Shown: piece by piece, positions 54,741 to 63,761 of the stretch
Layout of the letters: every line of letters begins with the position of its first letter
How positions within the stretch are numbered: the first letter of the stretch is position 1
DNA from: DUML01 sp050949905
GTDB lineage: Bacteria > Bacillota > Desulfitobacteriia > Desulfitobacteriales > Syntrophobotulaceae
Assembly: GCA_050949905.1 (NCBI GenBank)
Contig: JBMNGP010000003.1
Coordinates: 124,001-188,000 of the forward strand
DNA: 64,000 bases
Direction of reading: 5' to 3'
The notes under the pieces: generated by a model
Databases searched by the model: none
Told to the model about the DNA's origin: nothing
The model's input: the letters and a program-made list of their open reading frames with translations, nothing else
Program-made: the position numbers and the translations under genes

Positions 54741-55040
54741 CTAAGGTATTAGATCTGTAATTTTCTTTACAAAGTTATAACCCTTTTTCAAAAGTGTATT
54801 TTCTTCTACTTGTCTTATTGCATCTGGAAGTACAGTGGTAATGTACGGAATGTCATCCGCATCTAGGGTGTTTACAAAACCATTATTTTTCAGTAAGTAA
54901 ATTGCTTGTATTAAACTTTCTTCCGAGTGATCTGGGAAGGCATGTCAGATGTTTTCAAAATCGTAGAACTGCTTATTTGTATCCTTAAATTCTTTAACAA
55001 ACCACAAAAGTAGTTTATTGGCTAGCTTGGTAATTTTCAA
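54741..55040 (-). pseudogene. Antisense small gene with an in-frame stop
   Basis: On the minus strand, TTG at 55040 follows GGGGGTGAT and begins ITKLANKLLLWFVKEFKDTN. After 31 codons there is a TGA (54945-54947). The frame then continues HAFPDHSEESLIQAIYLLKN to TAG at 54741. The full reading of 100 codons is protein-like and winged-helix in character. A CGA-to-TGA change would explain the break. It lies opposite to all phage genes around it, as lysogenic or cargo genes often do. The plus-strand stretch 54445-54740 holds no gene. Confidence 0.55.
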
Positions 55041-55115
55041 TAATAATCACCCCCTTAACCACTTTCAACACAAGGGAGAAAAATCCTGTCAAATTAAAAA
55101 GAAGGAGGTGGCCTC

Positions 55116-56354
55116 TTGGAGATTAAACGCATACCACTGGACCAGATTAACTCGGCTAAATACAACCCTAGGAAAGACTTACAGCCGGGGGATCCTGAGT
55201 ACGAAAAATTGAAAAAATCCATAGAGACCTTTGGCTATGTAGAGCCCATTGTCTGGAATAAAAGAACGGGCCACATTGTAGGCGGCCACCAGAGGTTTAA
55301 AATATTACAGCGTCAGGGTCATATGGAGATTGAGTGTGTCGTAGTGGATTTAGATGAAACAGAAGAAAAGGCCTTAAACGTAGCACTAAATAAGGTCAGT
55401 GGTGAATGGGATTTACCAAAACTAGCAGATTTAATCAGCGAATTAGATGATGGGGTATTTGATATTAGCTTAACTGGTTTTGATGCCGCTGAGATTGATG
55501 ACTTATTCTCCAAAGTTCACGACAAAGATGTGCAGGATGATGATTTTGATGCCGATAAGGCTCTGGAGGAAATCGAAGTACCAGTATCTAGGCAGGGTGA
55601 TATTTGGCTATTAGGTAAACATAAACTGATTTGTGGTGACAGCACCGACTCGGCAGTAATTGCAAAACTGATGAATGGCAAAAAGGCCAATCTTTGTGTC
55701 ACCGATCCGCCGTATAACGTGAACTATACTGCCGGCAGTGAGAACGAGAGAACAATAAAAAATGATCACATGGAGGATGAAAAATTTTTTAAATTTTTGT
55801 TAGCGGCCTTTAAAAACATATTTAATGCTTTAGATGACGGGGCCGGGGTATATGTTTTTCACGCTGACACCGAAGGCCTTAATTTTAGAAAGGCTTTCAA
55901 GGAGGCAGGTTTCCACTTGGCTAACGTCTGCATTTGGGCCAAACAATCCCTAGTATTAGGTCGTAGCGATTACCAATGGCAACATGAGCCTATTCTCTAT
56001 GGTTGGAAGCCTACCGGGAGACACCGCTGGTATGCAGACAGAAAACAAACAACCCTGTGGAATTTTGATAGACCGGCAAAATCAGAACTGCACCCTACCA
56101 TGAAGCCAATACCGCTGGTGGCCTACCCCATTCAGAATAGTAGCATGACCAACTGTATTGTGTTGGAACCCTTTGCCGGGAGCGGCTCAACAATTATTGC
56201 CTGTGAACAAACGGGCAGGGTTTGTTATGCAGTGGAGCTAGATGAAAAATACTGTGATGTAGTGGTTAAAAGATATATTGAAATTGCTGGGGATGATGGA
56301 GTTTTCCTACTCCGGGATGGCGAGAAAATACCTTATAAAGATACACTTTCATAA
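55116..56354 (+). CDS. ParB-like nuclease domain plus DNA methyltransferase
   Basis: The 412-residue protein starts with a ParB/Srx-type domain (IPLDQINSAKYNPRKDLQPG, RTGHIVGGHQRFKIL), then a beta-class N4/N6 methyltransferase: CVTDPPYNVNYTAG with DPPY near residue 193 and LEPFAGSGSTIIAC near 347. It probably methylates adenine or cytosine in phage DNA to resist host restriction. The start is TTG 55116 with AAGGAGGTGG. It ends 150 bases before the next gene, with a repeat element in that gap. Such fused genes are common near phage terminases. Confidence 0.9.
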   Translation: MEIKRIPLDQINSAKYNPRKDLQPGDPEYEKLKKSIETFGYVEPIVWNKRTGHIVGGHQRFKILQRQGHMEIECVVVDLDETEEKALNVALNKVSGEWDLPKLADLISELDDGVFDISLTGFDAAEIDDLFSKVHDKDVQDDDFDADKALEEIEVPVSRQGDIWLLGKHKLICGDSTDSAVIAKLMNGKKANLCVTDPPYNVNYTAGSENERTIKNDHMEDEKFFKFLLAAFKNIFNALDDGAGVYVFHADTEGLNFRKAFKEAGFHLANVCIWAKQSLVLGRSDYQWQHEPILYGWKPTGRHRWYADRKQTTLWNFDRPAKSELHPTMKPIPLVAYPIQNSSMTNCIVLEPFAGSGSTIIACEQTGRVCYAVELDEKYCDVVVKRYIEIAGDDGVFLLRDGEKIPYKDTLS

Positions 56355-56419
56355 CCATAACTTTATGCACTTATCGGCCCGCTTTTGAATCGCAAAGCGG
56401 ACTTTTAGATGCAAATAAT

Positions 56420-56494
56420 TATACAAGATAACTCGCATAAATAACTTGCTATTTCCTGTGTTCTGAGTGATGTATAGACATACCAAAACACAGG
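56420..56494 (+). repeat. 75-nt leader repeat, copy A
   Basis: This segment is very similar to 57650-57725. It contains CCTGTGTT (56456-56463) and AACACAGG (56487-56494), able to pair as a hairpin. It ends 10 bases before the start codon of the gene at 56505. Confidence 0.75.
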
Positions 56495-56504
56495 AGGGAT
56501 CTAC

Positions 56505-57356
56505 ATGAACAGAAAGGCAGTACTGGAAATTTTAACAGAGCATTTTAACGTAAAGGCTAAATACCTAGGGGCACCAACCTTTGCCTACGAAATTGCAGCG
56601 GAGAATGAAACTTACACCATTGACGTGGAAGGAAACATCACAACTGCCACTGGCCAAGAGGTTAAACTTAAAGACCTGCTGCAAACCCAGGAAGTGGAAA
56701 TTGAAGTCGCCGAGGAATGTGAGAATCTCGACCAAGCTCGTGCGAACCTCAACACTACTGTGGAACCTGAAATAGCGGAAGAACTAGCAACTCCAGTTGA
56801 ACAATTAACCCCTGAACCAACGGATGAAATCACGGTTCCACCAACTGAAATACTGCTTTTGATGGAAGGTCACAACGGCAGAACCCTAAGAAACCTAGTA
56901 AACATCCTTTACAGCAAACAACCTCTCATCAAAAAAGCCTTTGGCCTTCAGGAAAACATTGTGGAGGAAGACTTCTGCACCAAGCTTAACGAAGCAAATG
57001 TTGAAACCTTAGAGGATTTTGAAACAGCCTCTAAAGATATCGAAGAAACCGGCTGCCCTGGCATTAAATTTAACTTTTACGAGCAGACCATGACCTTGAA
57101 GTTTTTCAAAGATGAATCGGACACCGACAGGCTAATAGCCCAAAAACAACTGATAGCTGCAGTAAATAAACTGGCCAAAACCTTAAAATACGCTTCCAGT
57201 AAGACTAAACCCACCGACAACGAAAAATACACCTTCAGAACTTGGCTCTTACGCCTTGGGATGATTGGGGACGAATACAAACTGGCCAGAAAAATCCTCC
57301 TTCAAAACCTCTCGGGCAACAGTGCCTTTAGAAGACCAGCGAAGGAGGAAGCGTAA
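56505..57356 (+). CDS. Phage protein of unknown role (283 aa)
   Basis: The 283-residue protein has an N-terminal domain (VLEILTEHFNVKAKYLGAPT, FAYEIAAENETYTIDVEGNI), then an acidic Glu/Thr/Pro linker (about 60-112). A C-terminal domain follows (LLLMEGHNGRTLRNLVNILY, FKDESDTDRLIAQKQLI, FRTWLLRLGMIGDEYKLAR). It resembles proteins found before terminases in clostridial prophages, sometimes loosely named virulence-related. I cannot assign a reaction. The ATG follows AGGAGGGATCTAC. It is coupled directly to the next small gene. Confidence 0.65.
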   Translation: MNRKAVLEILTEHFNVKAKYLGAPTFAYEIAAENETYTIDVEGNITTATGQEVKLKDLLQTQEVEIEVAEECENLDQARANLNTTVEPEIAEELATPVEQLTPEPTDEITVPPTEILLLMEGHNGRTLRNLVNILYSKQPLIKKAFGLQENIVEEDFCTKLNEANVETLEDFETASKDIEETGCPGIKFNFYEQTMTLKFFKDESDTDRLIAQKQLIAAVNKLAKTLKYASSKTKPTDNEKYTFRTWLLRLGMIGDEYKLARKILLQNLSGNSAFRRPAKEEA

Positions 57357-57545
57357 ATGACCAAGCCAAAATGCAAACTAATCGGTATGGACGGCAACAT
57401 CTTTAACCTAATGGGCATTGCTAGTAGAACCTTAGAAGCAGCCGGGCTGAAACAGCAAGCTAACGAAATGGTGGACAGAATCACCAAATCCCACAGCTAC
57501 GATGAAGCCCTAAGAATCATAATGGAATACGTGGAAGTGGAGTAA
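57357..57545 (+). CDS. Small phage protein (62 aa)
   Basis: The start codon directly follows the previous stop codon, and AAGGAGGAAGCG lies just upstream. The product TKPKCKLIGMDGNIFNLMGI, then ASRTLEAAGLKQQANEMVDR, is a recurring companion of the preceding 283-residue protein in prophages. No function known. Confidence 0.7.
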   Translation: MTKPKCKLIGMDGNIFNLMGIASRTLEAAGLKQQANEMVDRITKSHSYDEALRIIMEYVEVE

Positions 57546-57649
57546 ATGGGGGCGTACAAGCCTCTGTCTAGCCCTGTGTGGGCTTAGAATTAAGAGCGGG
57601 ACAATCTATCCCAAGGGAATAATCATCCCCACACTGGGGCAGGAAAAAG

Positions 57650-57725
57650 TATACAGGATAACCGGCAAAATCAACTTGCTATTACCTGTGTTTAGAGTGA
57701 TAGATAGACTACACCAAAACACAGG
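57650..57725 (+). repeat. 76-nt leader repeat, copy B
   Basis: It matches copy A: ACTTGCTAT, CCTGTGTTT, GAGTGAT and CCAAAACACAGG in the same order. It ends 24 bases before the gene at 57750. The remaining 57546-57649 holds no gene. Confidence 0.75.
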
Positions 57726-57749
57726 TAAAAAATAGCGAGGTGAACGAAA

Positions 57750-57965
57750 ATGTACAAAGATACTGTGCGACTACTACAAGGCGGCGTTGATGCGTTAAGG
57801 GGAATGGAGCTTTTATTGGAGCAAAAGAGAGAACTTTTGGCCGTTGGTTACCAAGAAAACCAACTGCAGCTATTTTCGGGGCTCTTGGTGCTAAAACTTG
57901 AAGGCGGCGAAGTTCGCTGGCTGGCTTTTAATAACGAGTTTATACAAGAAATATGGGTGAGTTAA
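57750..57965 (+). CDS. Small phage protein (71 aa)
   Basis: The product YKDTVRLLQGGVDALRGMEL, then LLEQKRELLAVGYQENQLQL, looks helical with a Leu-rich second half. GCGAGGTGAACG precedes the ATG. It lies directly before the terminase small subunit, from which a short hairpin terminator separates it. Unknown role. Confidence 0.6.
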   Translation: MYKDTVRLLQGGVDALRGMELLLEQKRELLAVGYQENQLQLFSGLLVLKLEGGEVRWLAFNNEFIQEIWVS

Positions 57966-57973
57966 AGGGAAAG

Positions 57974-57994
57974 GAGCCATTTAGGCTCTTTTTC
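57974..57994 (+). terminator. Short hairpin terminator before terS
   Basis: GAGCC (57974-57978) pairs with GGCTC (57984-57988) and is followed by TTTTTC. Confidence 0.55.
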
Positions 57995-58014
57995 TCGTTA
58001 TGGAGGTGATAAGC

Positions 58015-58488
58015 ATGGCGGTGCGAGGAAGAAAGCCCAAACCAACAGCCCTTAAGGTCTTGGAGGGTAACCCCGGTAAAAGACCTTTAAACGAAAAGGA
58101 ACCCCAGCCCAAAAGACAAGCTCCCCGCTGTCCGTCATGGCTGGAACCGGAAGCGAAAAAAGAATGGAAACGGATGGCCAAAACCTTAGAGGCCATAGGT
58201 ATATTAACAGAAGTGGACAAAGCTGCCTTTGCTGGATACTGCCAAGCCTATGCCAGGTGGAAAGAGGCAGAAGAATTTTTAAGTAAACACGGCACCATCT
58301 TTAAAACCCCCTCTGGATATATTCAACAGGTGCCACAAGTATCCATTGCCCAGACCTACCTCAAGGTAATGAAGGACTTCTGTTCAGAATTTGGCCTAAC
58401 CCCCGCTGCCCGTACTAGAATTAGGGTGGATACTGAGAAGGCAAGCCCAGATGATCCAATGGAAGCACTCTTAAGGGTGAATAAATAA
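58015..58488 (+). CDS. Terminase small subunit (P27 family)
   Basis: This 157-residue P27-type small terminase has RGRKPKPTALKVLEGNPGKR at the start (the family hallmark), then CPSWLEPEAKKEWKRMAKTL, AFAGYCQAYARWKEAEEFL and FGLTPAARTRIRV at the end. It recognises the packaging site and recruits the large subunit. The start at 58015 has GGAGGTGATAAGC. Its stop codon overlaps the terL start by one base (TAATG). Confidence 0.93.
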   Translation: MAVRGRKPKPTALKVLEGNPGKRPLNEKEPQPKRQAPRCPSWLEPEAKKEWKRMAKTLEAIGILTEVDKAAFAGYCQAYARWKEAEEFLSKHGTIFKTPSGYIQQVPQVSIAQTYLKVMKDFCSEFGLTPAARTRIRVDTEKASPDDPMEALLRVNK

Positions 58489-60050
58489 TGCCCTTTGACC
58501 ACGACAAAGCAGAGCGGGCGGTAACATTCATCAATAACCTAAAACACACCAAAGGGATTTGGCACGGAGTGCCCTTTGATTTACTACCATGGCAGGATAA
58601 AATCATCCGAGATATTTTCGGTACCGTCAAAGGAGATGGCTTTAGGCAATACAATACCGCTTATGTAGAAATACCAAAGAAAAATGGCAAATCGGAACTA
58701 GCCGCTGCCATTGCCCTTTACCTTACCTGTGGTGACGGGGAATGGGGTGCGGAAGTTTATGGCTGTGCAGCGGATAGGCAACAGGCCTCCATCGTCTTTG
58801 ATGTGGCGGTGGATATGGTAGACCAGTGTGCTGCTTTAAAGAAAAGAATTAAACCAGTGCTATCGCAAAAGCGATTAGTGTATATGCCTACAGCCAGTTT
58901 CTATCAGGTGCTGTCTGCAGAAGCCTACACTAAACATGGCCTGAATGTCCATGGGGTGATATTTGACGAACTACACGCCCAGCCCAACAGACAACTGTAT
59001 GATGTCATGACCAAAGGCAGTGGTGATGCTAGAAAGCAACCGCTGTTCTTTTTAATTACCACCGCCGGCACCGATAGGCATTCCATCTGTTATGAAGTAC
59101 ACCAAAAAGCAGTGGATATTTTAAGGGGCAAACGAATTGACCCCACCTTCTATCCAGTGATTTATGGTATTGATGACGATGATGACTGGACTGATGAAAA
59201 GAATTGGTATAAGGCTAACCCTTCCCTAGGCCATACCATTGATATAGATAAAGTAAGGATAGCTTTTCAAAGTGCCAAAGAGAATCCAGCGGAAGAAAAC
59301 CTATTCCGGCAACTTAGACTTAACCAGTGGGTAAAACAATCTGTCCGTTGGATGCCCATGCACCACTGGGAGAAATGTTCTTTCCCCGTTGATATAGAGA
59401 AATTAAAAGGCCGGGAATGTTACGGTGGACTTGACCTTTCCAGTTCCGTTGATATTACAGCCTTTGTTTTAGTTTTCCCACCAACACATGAGGACAAAAA
59501 ATATTATGTGCTCCCCTACTTTTGGATACCGGAGGAGAACATGGAGCTAAGGGTAAGGCGGGATCGAGTTCCCTATGACATTTGGGCTCGCCAAGGCTAT
59601 CTCAAAACAACAGAGGGTAATGTCATACACTACGGCTTTATTGAGAAATTCATTGAGGATTTGTGGCAGGACTACAACATCAAAGAAATCGCCTTTGATA
59701 GATGGGGAGCGGTGCAGATGGTGCAAAATTTAGAGGGTGCTGGTTTTACTGTTGTTCCCTTTGGCCAAGGATATAAAGATATGAGCCCACCCACTAAAGA
59801 GCTAATGAAACTAACACTGGAAAAACGAATAGCCCATGGCGGTCACCCGGTACTCTCTTGGATGATGGATAACATCCATGTGCGAACAGATCCAGCGGGA
59901 AACATTAAACCAGACAAAGAAAAATCAACGGAAAAGATAGATGGTGCGGTGGCGTTGATTATGGCTTTAGACCGGGCCATTAGAAATGAAAGCCACTTTG
60001 ATTTAAACGAATTCTCTACCGAAGAAACACTGGATAAGCTCTGGAGCTAG
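58488..60050 (+). CDS. Terminase large subunit
   Basis: The 520-residue packaging motor has an ATPase half with Walker A VEIPKKNGKSELAAA near 60 and Walker B GVIFDELHAQ near 160. A nuclease half follows, with Asp in GGLDLSSSVDITAF near 312, EIAFDRWGA near 397 and DGAVALIMALDRA near 487. It pumps DNA into the prohead and cuts at the packaging site. The start overlaps the small subunit by one base. The motifs are complete. Confidence 0.95.
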   Translation: MPFDHDKAERAVTFINNLKHTKGIWHGVPFDLLPWQDKIIRDIFGTVKGDGFRQYNTAYVEIPKKNGKSELAAAIALYLTCGDGEWGAEVYGCAADRQQASIVFDVAVDMVDQCAALKKRIKPVLSQKRLVYMPTASFYQVLSAEAYTKHGLNVHGVIFDELHAQPNRQLYDVMTKGSGDARKQPLFFLITTAGTDRHSICYEVHQKAVDILRGKRIDPTFYPVIYGIDDDDDWTDEKNWYKANPSLGHTIDIDKVRIAFQSAKENPAEENLFRQLRLNQWVKQSVRWMPMHHWEKCSFPVDIEKLKGRECYGGLDLSSSVDITAFVLVFPPTHEDKKYYVLPYFWIPEENMELRVRRDRVPYDIWARQGYLKTTEGNVIHYGFIEKFIEDLWQDYNIKEIAFDRWGAVQMVQNLEGAGFTVVPFGQGYKDMSPPTKELMKLTLEKRIAHGGHPVLSWMMDNIHVRTDPAGNIKPDKEKSTEKIDGAVALIMALDRAIRNESHFDLNEFSTEETLDKLWS

Positions 60051-60062
60051 GGGGGTGATTAA

Positions 60063-61319
60063 GTGCTTGGTAAAATAAAAAACATCTTAAAGCCCAAGGC
60101 CAAGATGGTACCGGAATCGGTAGAAATAAATGATAGAAGACTGTTAGAACTATTAGGTATTGAAACAGATGAAATTAACTACCGGGGTAAAAATGCTCTA
60201 AAAGAAGCCACCGTCTTTGCCTGTATCCGCATTTTGGCCGATGCTGTGGGTAAGCTGCCAGTGAAGGTATATTTAAATAACGGTACTGTTGACCACCACT
60301 TAACCCCGCTCTTAAAAATTAGGCCTAACCCTTGGATGAATGCCAGAGACTTCTTTAAGGCAATAGAAGTCCAGCGAAACCTTTACGGCAACGCATATGC
60401 TTGGCTAGAGTTTGAAACCAAAGGCAGAAATGCGGGTAAAATAACTGGTATCTACCCTCTAGACAGTGGCAAAGTACAAATCTACATTGATGATGTGGGT
60501 TTACTCCCGGGTAAGGGAAAACTGTGGTACGTCTACACCGATAACAAAGGCACCCAGTACCGCATAGACCTAGACGAAATGCTGCACTTTAAAGGCTTAA
60601 CAAGTGACGGCATTGTAGGAATCACCCCCTTAACCCAGCTTAGGAAAACAATCGAGAATGCCGGTGCTGCCAGCCAGTATTTAAACAATAGCTTTAAGAC
60701 AGGGCTACAAACCAAAGGCATCATCCACTATGTGGGGGATTTAAACCCCGAAGCCCAGCGAATTTTCAGAGAACGTTTTGAACAAATGGCAAGTGGCCTG
60801 AAAAATGCCAACCGAGTGTCGCTGCTACCTATAGGCTATCAATTCCAACCCTTAAGCCTAACAATGGCTGATGCTCAATTTATCGAAAATACTCAGCTGA
60901 CAGTAAAACAAATCGCCGCTGCTTTTGGGGTTAAGAACCACCAGCTCAATGATTTAGATCGAGCCACCCACACCAACGTGGAACATCAACAGCGGGAATT
61001 TTACGTGGATACGCTTATGGATATCCTCACTGGTTATGAACAGGAAATGACTTATAAACTGTTTACCCAAAAGGAATTAAACGAGGGCTATTACTTGAAG
61101 TTCAATGTCAATGCCATTTTACGAGCCGATCCTAAAACCAGATATGAAGGCTACCGAATCGCCATCCAATCAGGCTTTATGACGGCCAATGAAGTAAGGG
61201 CATTAGAAGAAATGGAGGCACTAACAGGAGGAGATAGACTCCTCATAAACGGTAACATGATGCCCATTGAAATGGCAGGAGAGCAATATAAAAAAGGTGG
61301 TGATGAATTTGGGGAGTAA
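60063..61319 (+). CDS. Phage portal protein
   Basis: This 418-residue HK97-type portal protein has ATVFACIRILADAVGKLPVK, FKAIEVQRNLYGNAYAWLEF, DEMLHFKGLTSDGIVGITPL and the C-terminal VKQIAAAFGVKNHQLND with TNVEHQQREFYVD. It forms the dodecameric ring through which DNA enters. The start is GTG 60063 with GGGGGTGATTAA upstream. It overlaps the protease gene by 17 bases. Confidence 0.95.
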   Translation: MLGKIKNILKPKAKMVPESVEINDRRLLELLGIETDEINYRGKNALKEATVFACIRILADAVGKLPVKVYLNNGTVDHHLTPLLKIRPNPWMNARDFFKAIEVQRNLYGNAYAWLEFETKGRNAGKITGIYPLDSGKVQIYIDDVGLLPGKGKLWYVYTDNKGTQYRIDLDEMLHFKGLTSDGIVGITPLTQLRKTIENAGAASQYLNNSFKTGLQTKGIIHYVGDLNPEAQRIFRERFEQMASGLKNANRVSLLPIGYQFQPLSLTMADAQFIENTQLTVKQIAAAFGVKNHQLNDLDRATHTNVEHQQREFYVDTLMDILTGYEQEMTYKLFTQKELNEGYYLKFNVNAILRADPKTRYEGYRIAIQSGFMTANEVRALEEMEALTGGDRLLINGNMMPIEMAGEQYKKGGDEFGE

Positions 61320-61992
61320 AAAGTTTTGGAACTTTAAAAACCTAGATGAAAGAACTGGTGAATTAACTCTTTATGGGGAAATATCTGATGTCTCGTGGTG
61401 GGGGGATGAAGTAACACCCAAAGAGTTTAAGGCTGATTTAGATAGTTTAGGGGAAATAGACACATTAAATATCTACATCAACTCTCCTGGTGGAGATGTA
61501 TTCGCAGGGCAAACAATCCACAGTATGCTTAAAAGACATAAGGCTCAAAAAAATGTATATATCGATGGCTTAGCAGCGAGTATCGCTAGTGTAATAGTAA
61601 TGGCAGGCGATACTATTTTTATGCCCAAAAACGCTATGATGATGATCCATAACCCTTGGACTATTGGCATTGGCAATGCTGCTGATTTTAGAAAATTAGC
61701 CGAAGACCTAGATAAAATTCGCGAAAGTTTAATTGCTGCCTATGAAAACCACTCCGCCTTACTGAGGGAAGAAATTATAAAGCTTATGGATGAGGAAACT
61801 TGGCTAACGGCAGAGGAATGTTTGGAATACGGCTTTTGTGATGTGGTGGAAGAAGAAAAGAAAGTGGCGGCAAGCATCGATAAAACCCTGTTACTCAGAT
61901 ACCAAAACACTCCAAGGAAACTTTTAGTGAAATCAAAACCTGATGATAGAGAACTACTAAAACAGAAAATATCAATCGAACTGGAGCTGTAA
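61303..61992 (+). CDS. ClpP-like head maturation protease
   Basis: The 229-residue protease of the ClpP fold has NIYINSPGGDVFAGQTIH, the Ser in DGLAASIASVIVMAG, and the His in MIHNPWTIGIG; Asp is expected near DLDKIRE. It cleaves the capsid precursor during head assembly. The start at 61303 (MNLGSKK) has AAGGTGGTG upstream; the frame extends further left inside the portal gene without support. It lies directly before the major capsid gene. Confidence 0.93.
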   Translation: MNLGSKKFWNFKNLDERTGELTLYGEISDVSWWGDEVTPKEFKADLDSLGEIDTLNIYINSPGGDVFAGQTIHSMLKRHKAQKNVYIDGLAASIASVIVMAGDTIFMPKNAMMMIHNPWTIGIGNAADFRKLAEDLDKIRESLIAAYENHSALLREEIIKLMDEETWLTAEECLEYGFCDVVEEEKKVAASIDKTLLLRYQNTPRKLLVKSKPDDRELLKQKISIELEL

Positions 61993-62026
61993 AGGCTCTT
62001 TTTTATTTTAAGAAAGGATGATTACT

Positions 62027-63220
62027 ATGAGTAAAACATTACGTGAACTATTACAAGCATTGGAAACAGAGAAGGCAAAAGTACGGAGCCTGCTGGCAGA
62101 AGACAAGGTCTTTGATGCAGAAAAGGCCATGGAAGAAGTGCGAGCATTGCAAAAACAAGTGGCCCTTCAACAAGAATTGGAGGCATTAGAGGAATATAAT
62201 CTCGATGATGCTACCCTCATCACTTCCACTAACCGTACCGATGGGGAACTGGAAACAGAATACAAACAGGTTTTTTTAAAGGGATTACGTCGCCAGCGGA
62301 TTACTGCCGATGACCGCAGCATTATTAATGAGTATTATCGTTCTATTCGCGGTGAGCTAATGCACCAAGGCACAGATCCTGCTAACCCTGCAGTTGGTGA
62401 TGTTGGGCTTATCGTGCCCCAGGACATCCAAACCCGCATCAATGAGATCATGAGGCAGTTTAATGATCTGTCACGGTATATTCGGGTGGAGACCGTCAAT
62501 ACATTGTCTGGCAGTCGTGTCCTTGAAGCAGACAATGTAATGACCCCGTTCCAGGTTGTAAACGAATACGGTCCGATCCAGGAAATGGACAACCCGCAGT
62601 TTATTCCAGTGCAGTACCAACTGGTAAAACGCGCTGGGTACCTGCCGCTAACTAATGAACTTTTGGCCGATAGCGACCAGAACATTATCCAATACGTCAC
62701 CAACTGGATCGCTAAGAAACACGTTGTTACCAAGAATACTTTGATAACGGACATGTTGGGGAATCTTCAGCCCGTTGCGTTGGCTGATTTTGATGCCATT
62801 AAACGGGTCCTCAATGTTGACCTTGACCCGGCAATCAGCCTAAACTCTGTCATTATTACCAACCAGGACGGTTATCACTGGATGGATACGCAAGTTGATA
62901 ATGATGGCCGCTATCTTCTAACCGACGACATAACCCAGCCCGGCCGTAAAGTTTTCAAGGGTCGCCCGGTTGTCGTTGTAACCAACCGCTATTTACCGAC
63001 TATCCAGGGGCAGGCGGGACAGCCCGATCAGGCTCCTGTATTCATTGGTAACGGTCAGCAATTTGCTGTGCTGTTCACTCGTGGAGTTTACGAGCTTGCT
63101 TCTACCACCGAGGGCGGTGACGCATGGCGTCGTGATACCACTGAGTTGCGGACTATTACTCGGGATGATTTGGTTCTGTGGGATCCTGACGCTATGGTTT
63201 ACGGCCAGCTCCAGATTTAA
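62027..63220 (+). CDS. HK97-family major capsid protein
   Basis: This 397-residue protein has a coiled N-terminal delta domain (about 1-100; TLRELLQALETEKAKVRSLL, typical of proteins cut by the ClpP-like protease) and the HK97 fold: VGLIVPQDIQTRINEIMRQF, GYLPLTNELLADSDQNIIQY, NQDGYHWMDTQVDNDGRYLL and WRRDTTELRTITRDDLVLWD. It makes the shell of the head. The start at 62027 has AAAGGATG upstream; 62018 is an alternative. The gene is richer in G and C in its second half. Confidence 0.95.
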   Translation: MSKTLRELLQALETEKAKVRSLLAEDKVFDAEKAMEEVRALQKQVALQQELEALEEYNLDDATLITSTNRTDGELETEYKQVFLKGLRRQRITADDRSIINEYYRSIRGELMHQGTDPANPAVGDVGLIVPQDIQTRINEIMRQFNDLSRYIRVETVNTLSGSRVLEADNVMTPFQVVNEYGPIQEMDNPQFIPVQYQLVKRAGYLPLTNELLADSDQNIIQYVTNWIAKKHVVTKNTLITDMLGNLQPVALADFDAIKRVLNVDLDPAISLNSVIITNQDGYHWMDTQVDNDGRYLLTDDITQPGRKVFKGRPVVVVTNRYLPTIQGQAGQPDQAPVFIGNGQQFAVLFTRGVYELASTTEGGDAWRRDTTELRTITRDDLVLWDPDAMVYGQLQI

Positions 63221-63231
63221 GGAGGTAGCCT

Positions 63232-63426
63232 ATGCCTAAAGTAAAAGCTTCATATCACTTCCTAGACAGAAAAGCTTGCAGAAACAGGATGCAGGGCGAT
63301 GTGTTCGAGGTATCGGATGAAAGGGCAAAAGAGTTGTTAAAGGCTGGCCTTGTTGACCTTATAGAAATTAAGGCGAAAACGGAGTCCAAAAACCCGTCAA
63401 AAAAGATAAAAAAGAAGTCTAAATAA
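63232..63426 (+). CDS. Small phage head-region protein (64 aa)
   Basis: The product KVKASYHFLDRKACRNRMQG, then DVFEVSDERAKELLKAGLVD, ends in a Lys-rich tail. It resembles small proteins encoded between capsid and connector genes. AAGGAGGTAGCC precedes the ATG. The role is unknown. Confidence 0.65.
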   Translation: MPKVKASYHFLDRKACRNRMQGDVFEVSDERAKELLKAGLVDLIEIKAKTESKNPSKKIKKKSK

Positions 63427-63429
63427 TAA

Positions 63430-63453
63430 AGAGAGAGGGCAAACCTCTCTCTT
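63430..63453 (+). terminator. Small hairpin between head genes
   Basis: AGAGAGAGG pairs with CCTCTCTCT around a 5-base loop. There is no long T run, so termination may be partial. Confidence 0.45.
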
Positions 63454-63473
63454 ACCCTTAAAGGGGTGATTAT

Positions 63474-63761
63474 ATGATTGTAACCTTAGAAGAAGCTAAA
63501 GCATATCTCCGGGTAGACCACACTGAAGAAGATGCTTTAATCGAATCGTTAATCAATGCTGCAGAAAGCTACTTAGTAAATGCCACTAGTAAAACATTTG
63601 ACAGCACTAATCACTTAGCCAGGCTTTTTTGTTTAACTCTTATTACTGATTGGTATGAAAACAGAGGCTTAACAGTTGGACGAGTAGGAGGAGAAATAAG
63701 GCCGGTGATTGACAGCATGCTAGCCCAGCTAAACTATTGCTACCCAGAGGTGGTGGAATGA
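63474..63761 (+). CDS. Head-tail connector (gp6-like)
   Basis: This 95-residue protein has LEEAKAYLRVDHTEEDALIE, SLINAAESYLVNATSK and WYENRG, the standard gp6/DUF3199-like adaptor pattern that binds the portal. AAAGGGGTGATT lies upstream. It overlaps the next gene by 4 bases. Confidence 0.88.
   Translation: MIVTLEEAKAYLRVDHTEEDALIESLINAAESYLVNATSKTFDSTNHLARLFCLTLITDWYENRGLTVGRVGGEIRPVIDSMLAQLNYCYPEVVE

Noticed and set aside
54945..54947. TGA in the antisense gene read as selenocysteine
   Set aside because: No SECIS-like hairpin directly follows, the context is not that of a redox protein, and a CGA-to-TGA mutation is simpler.
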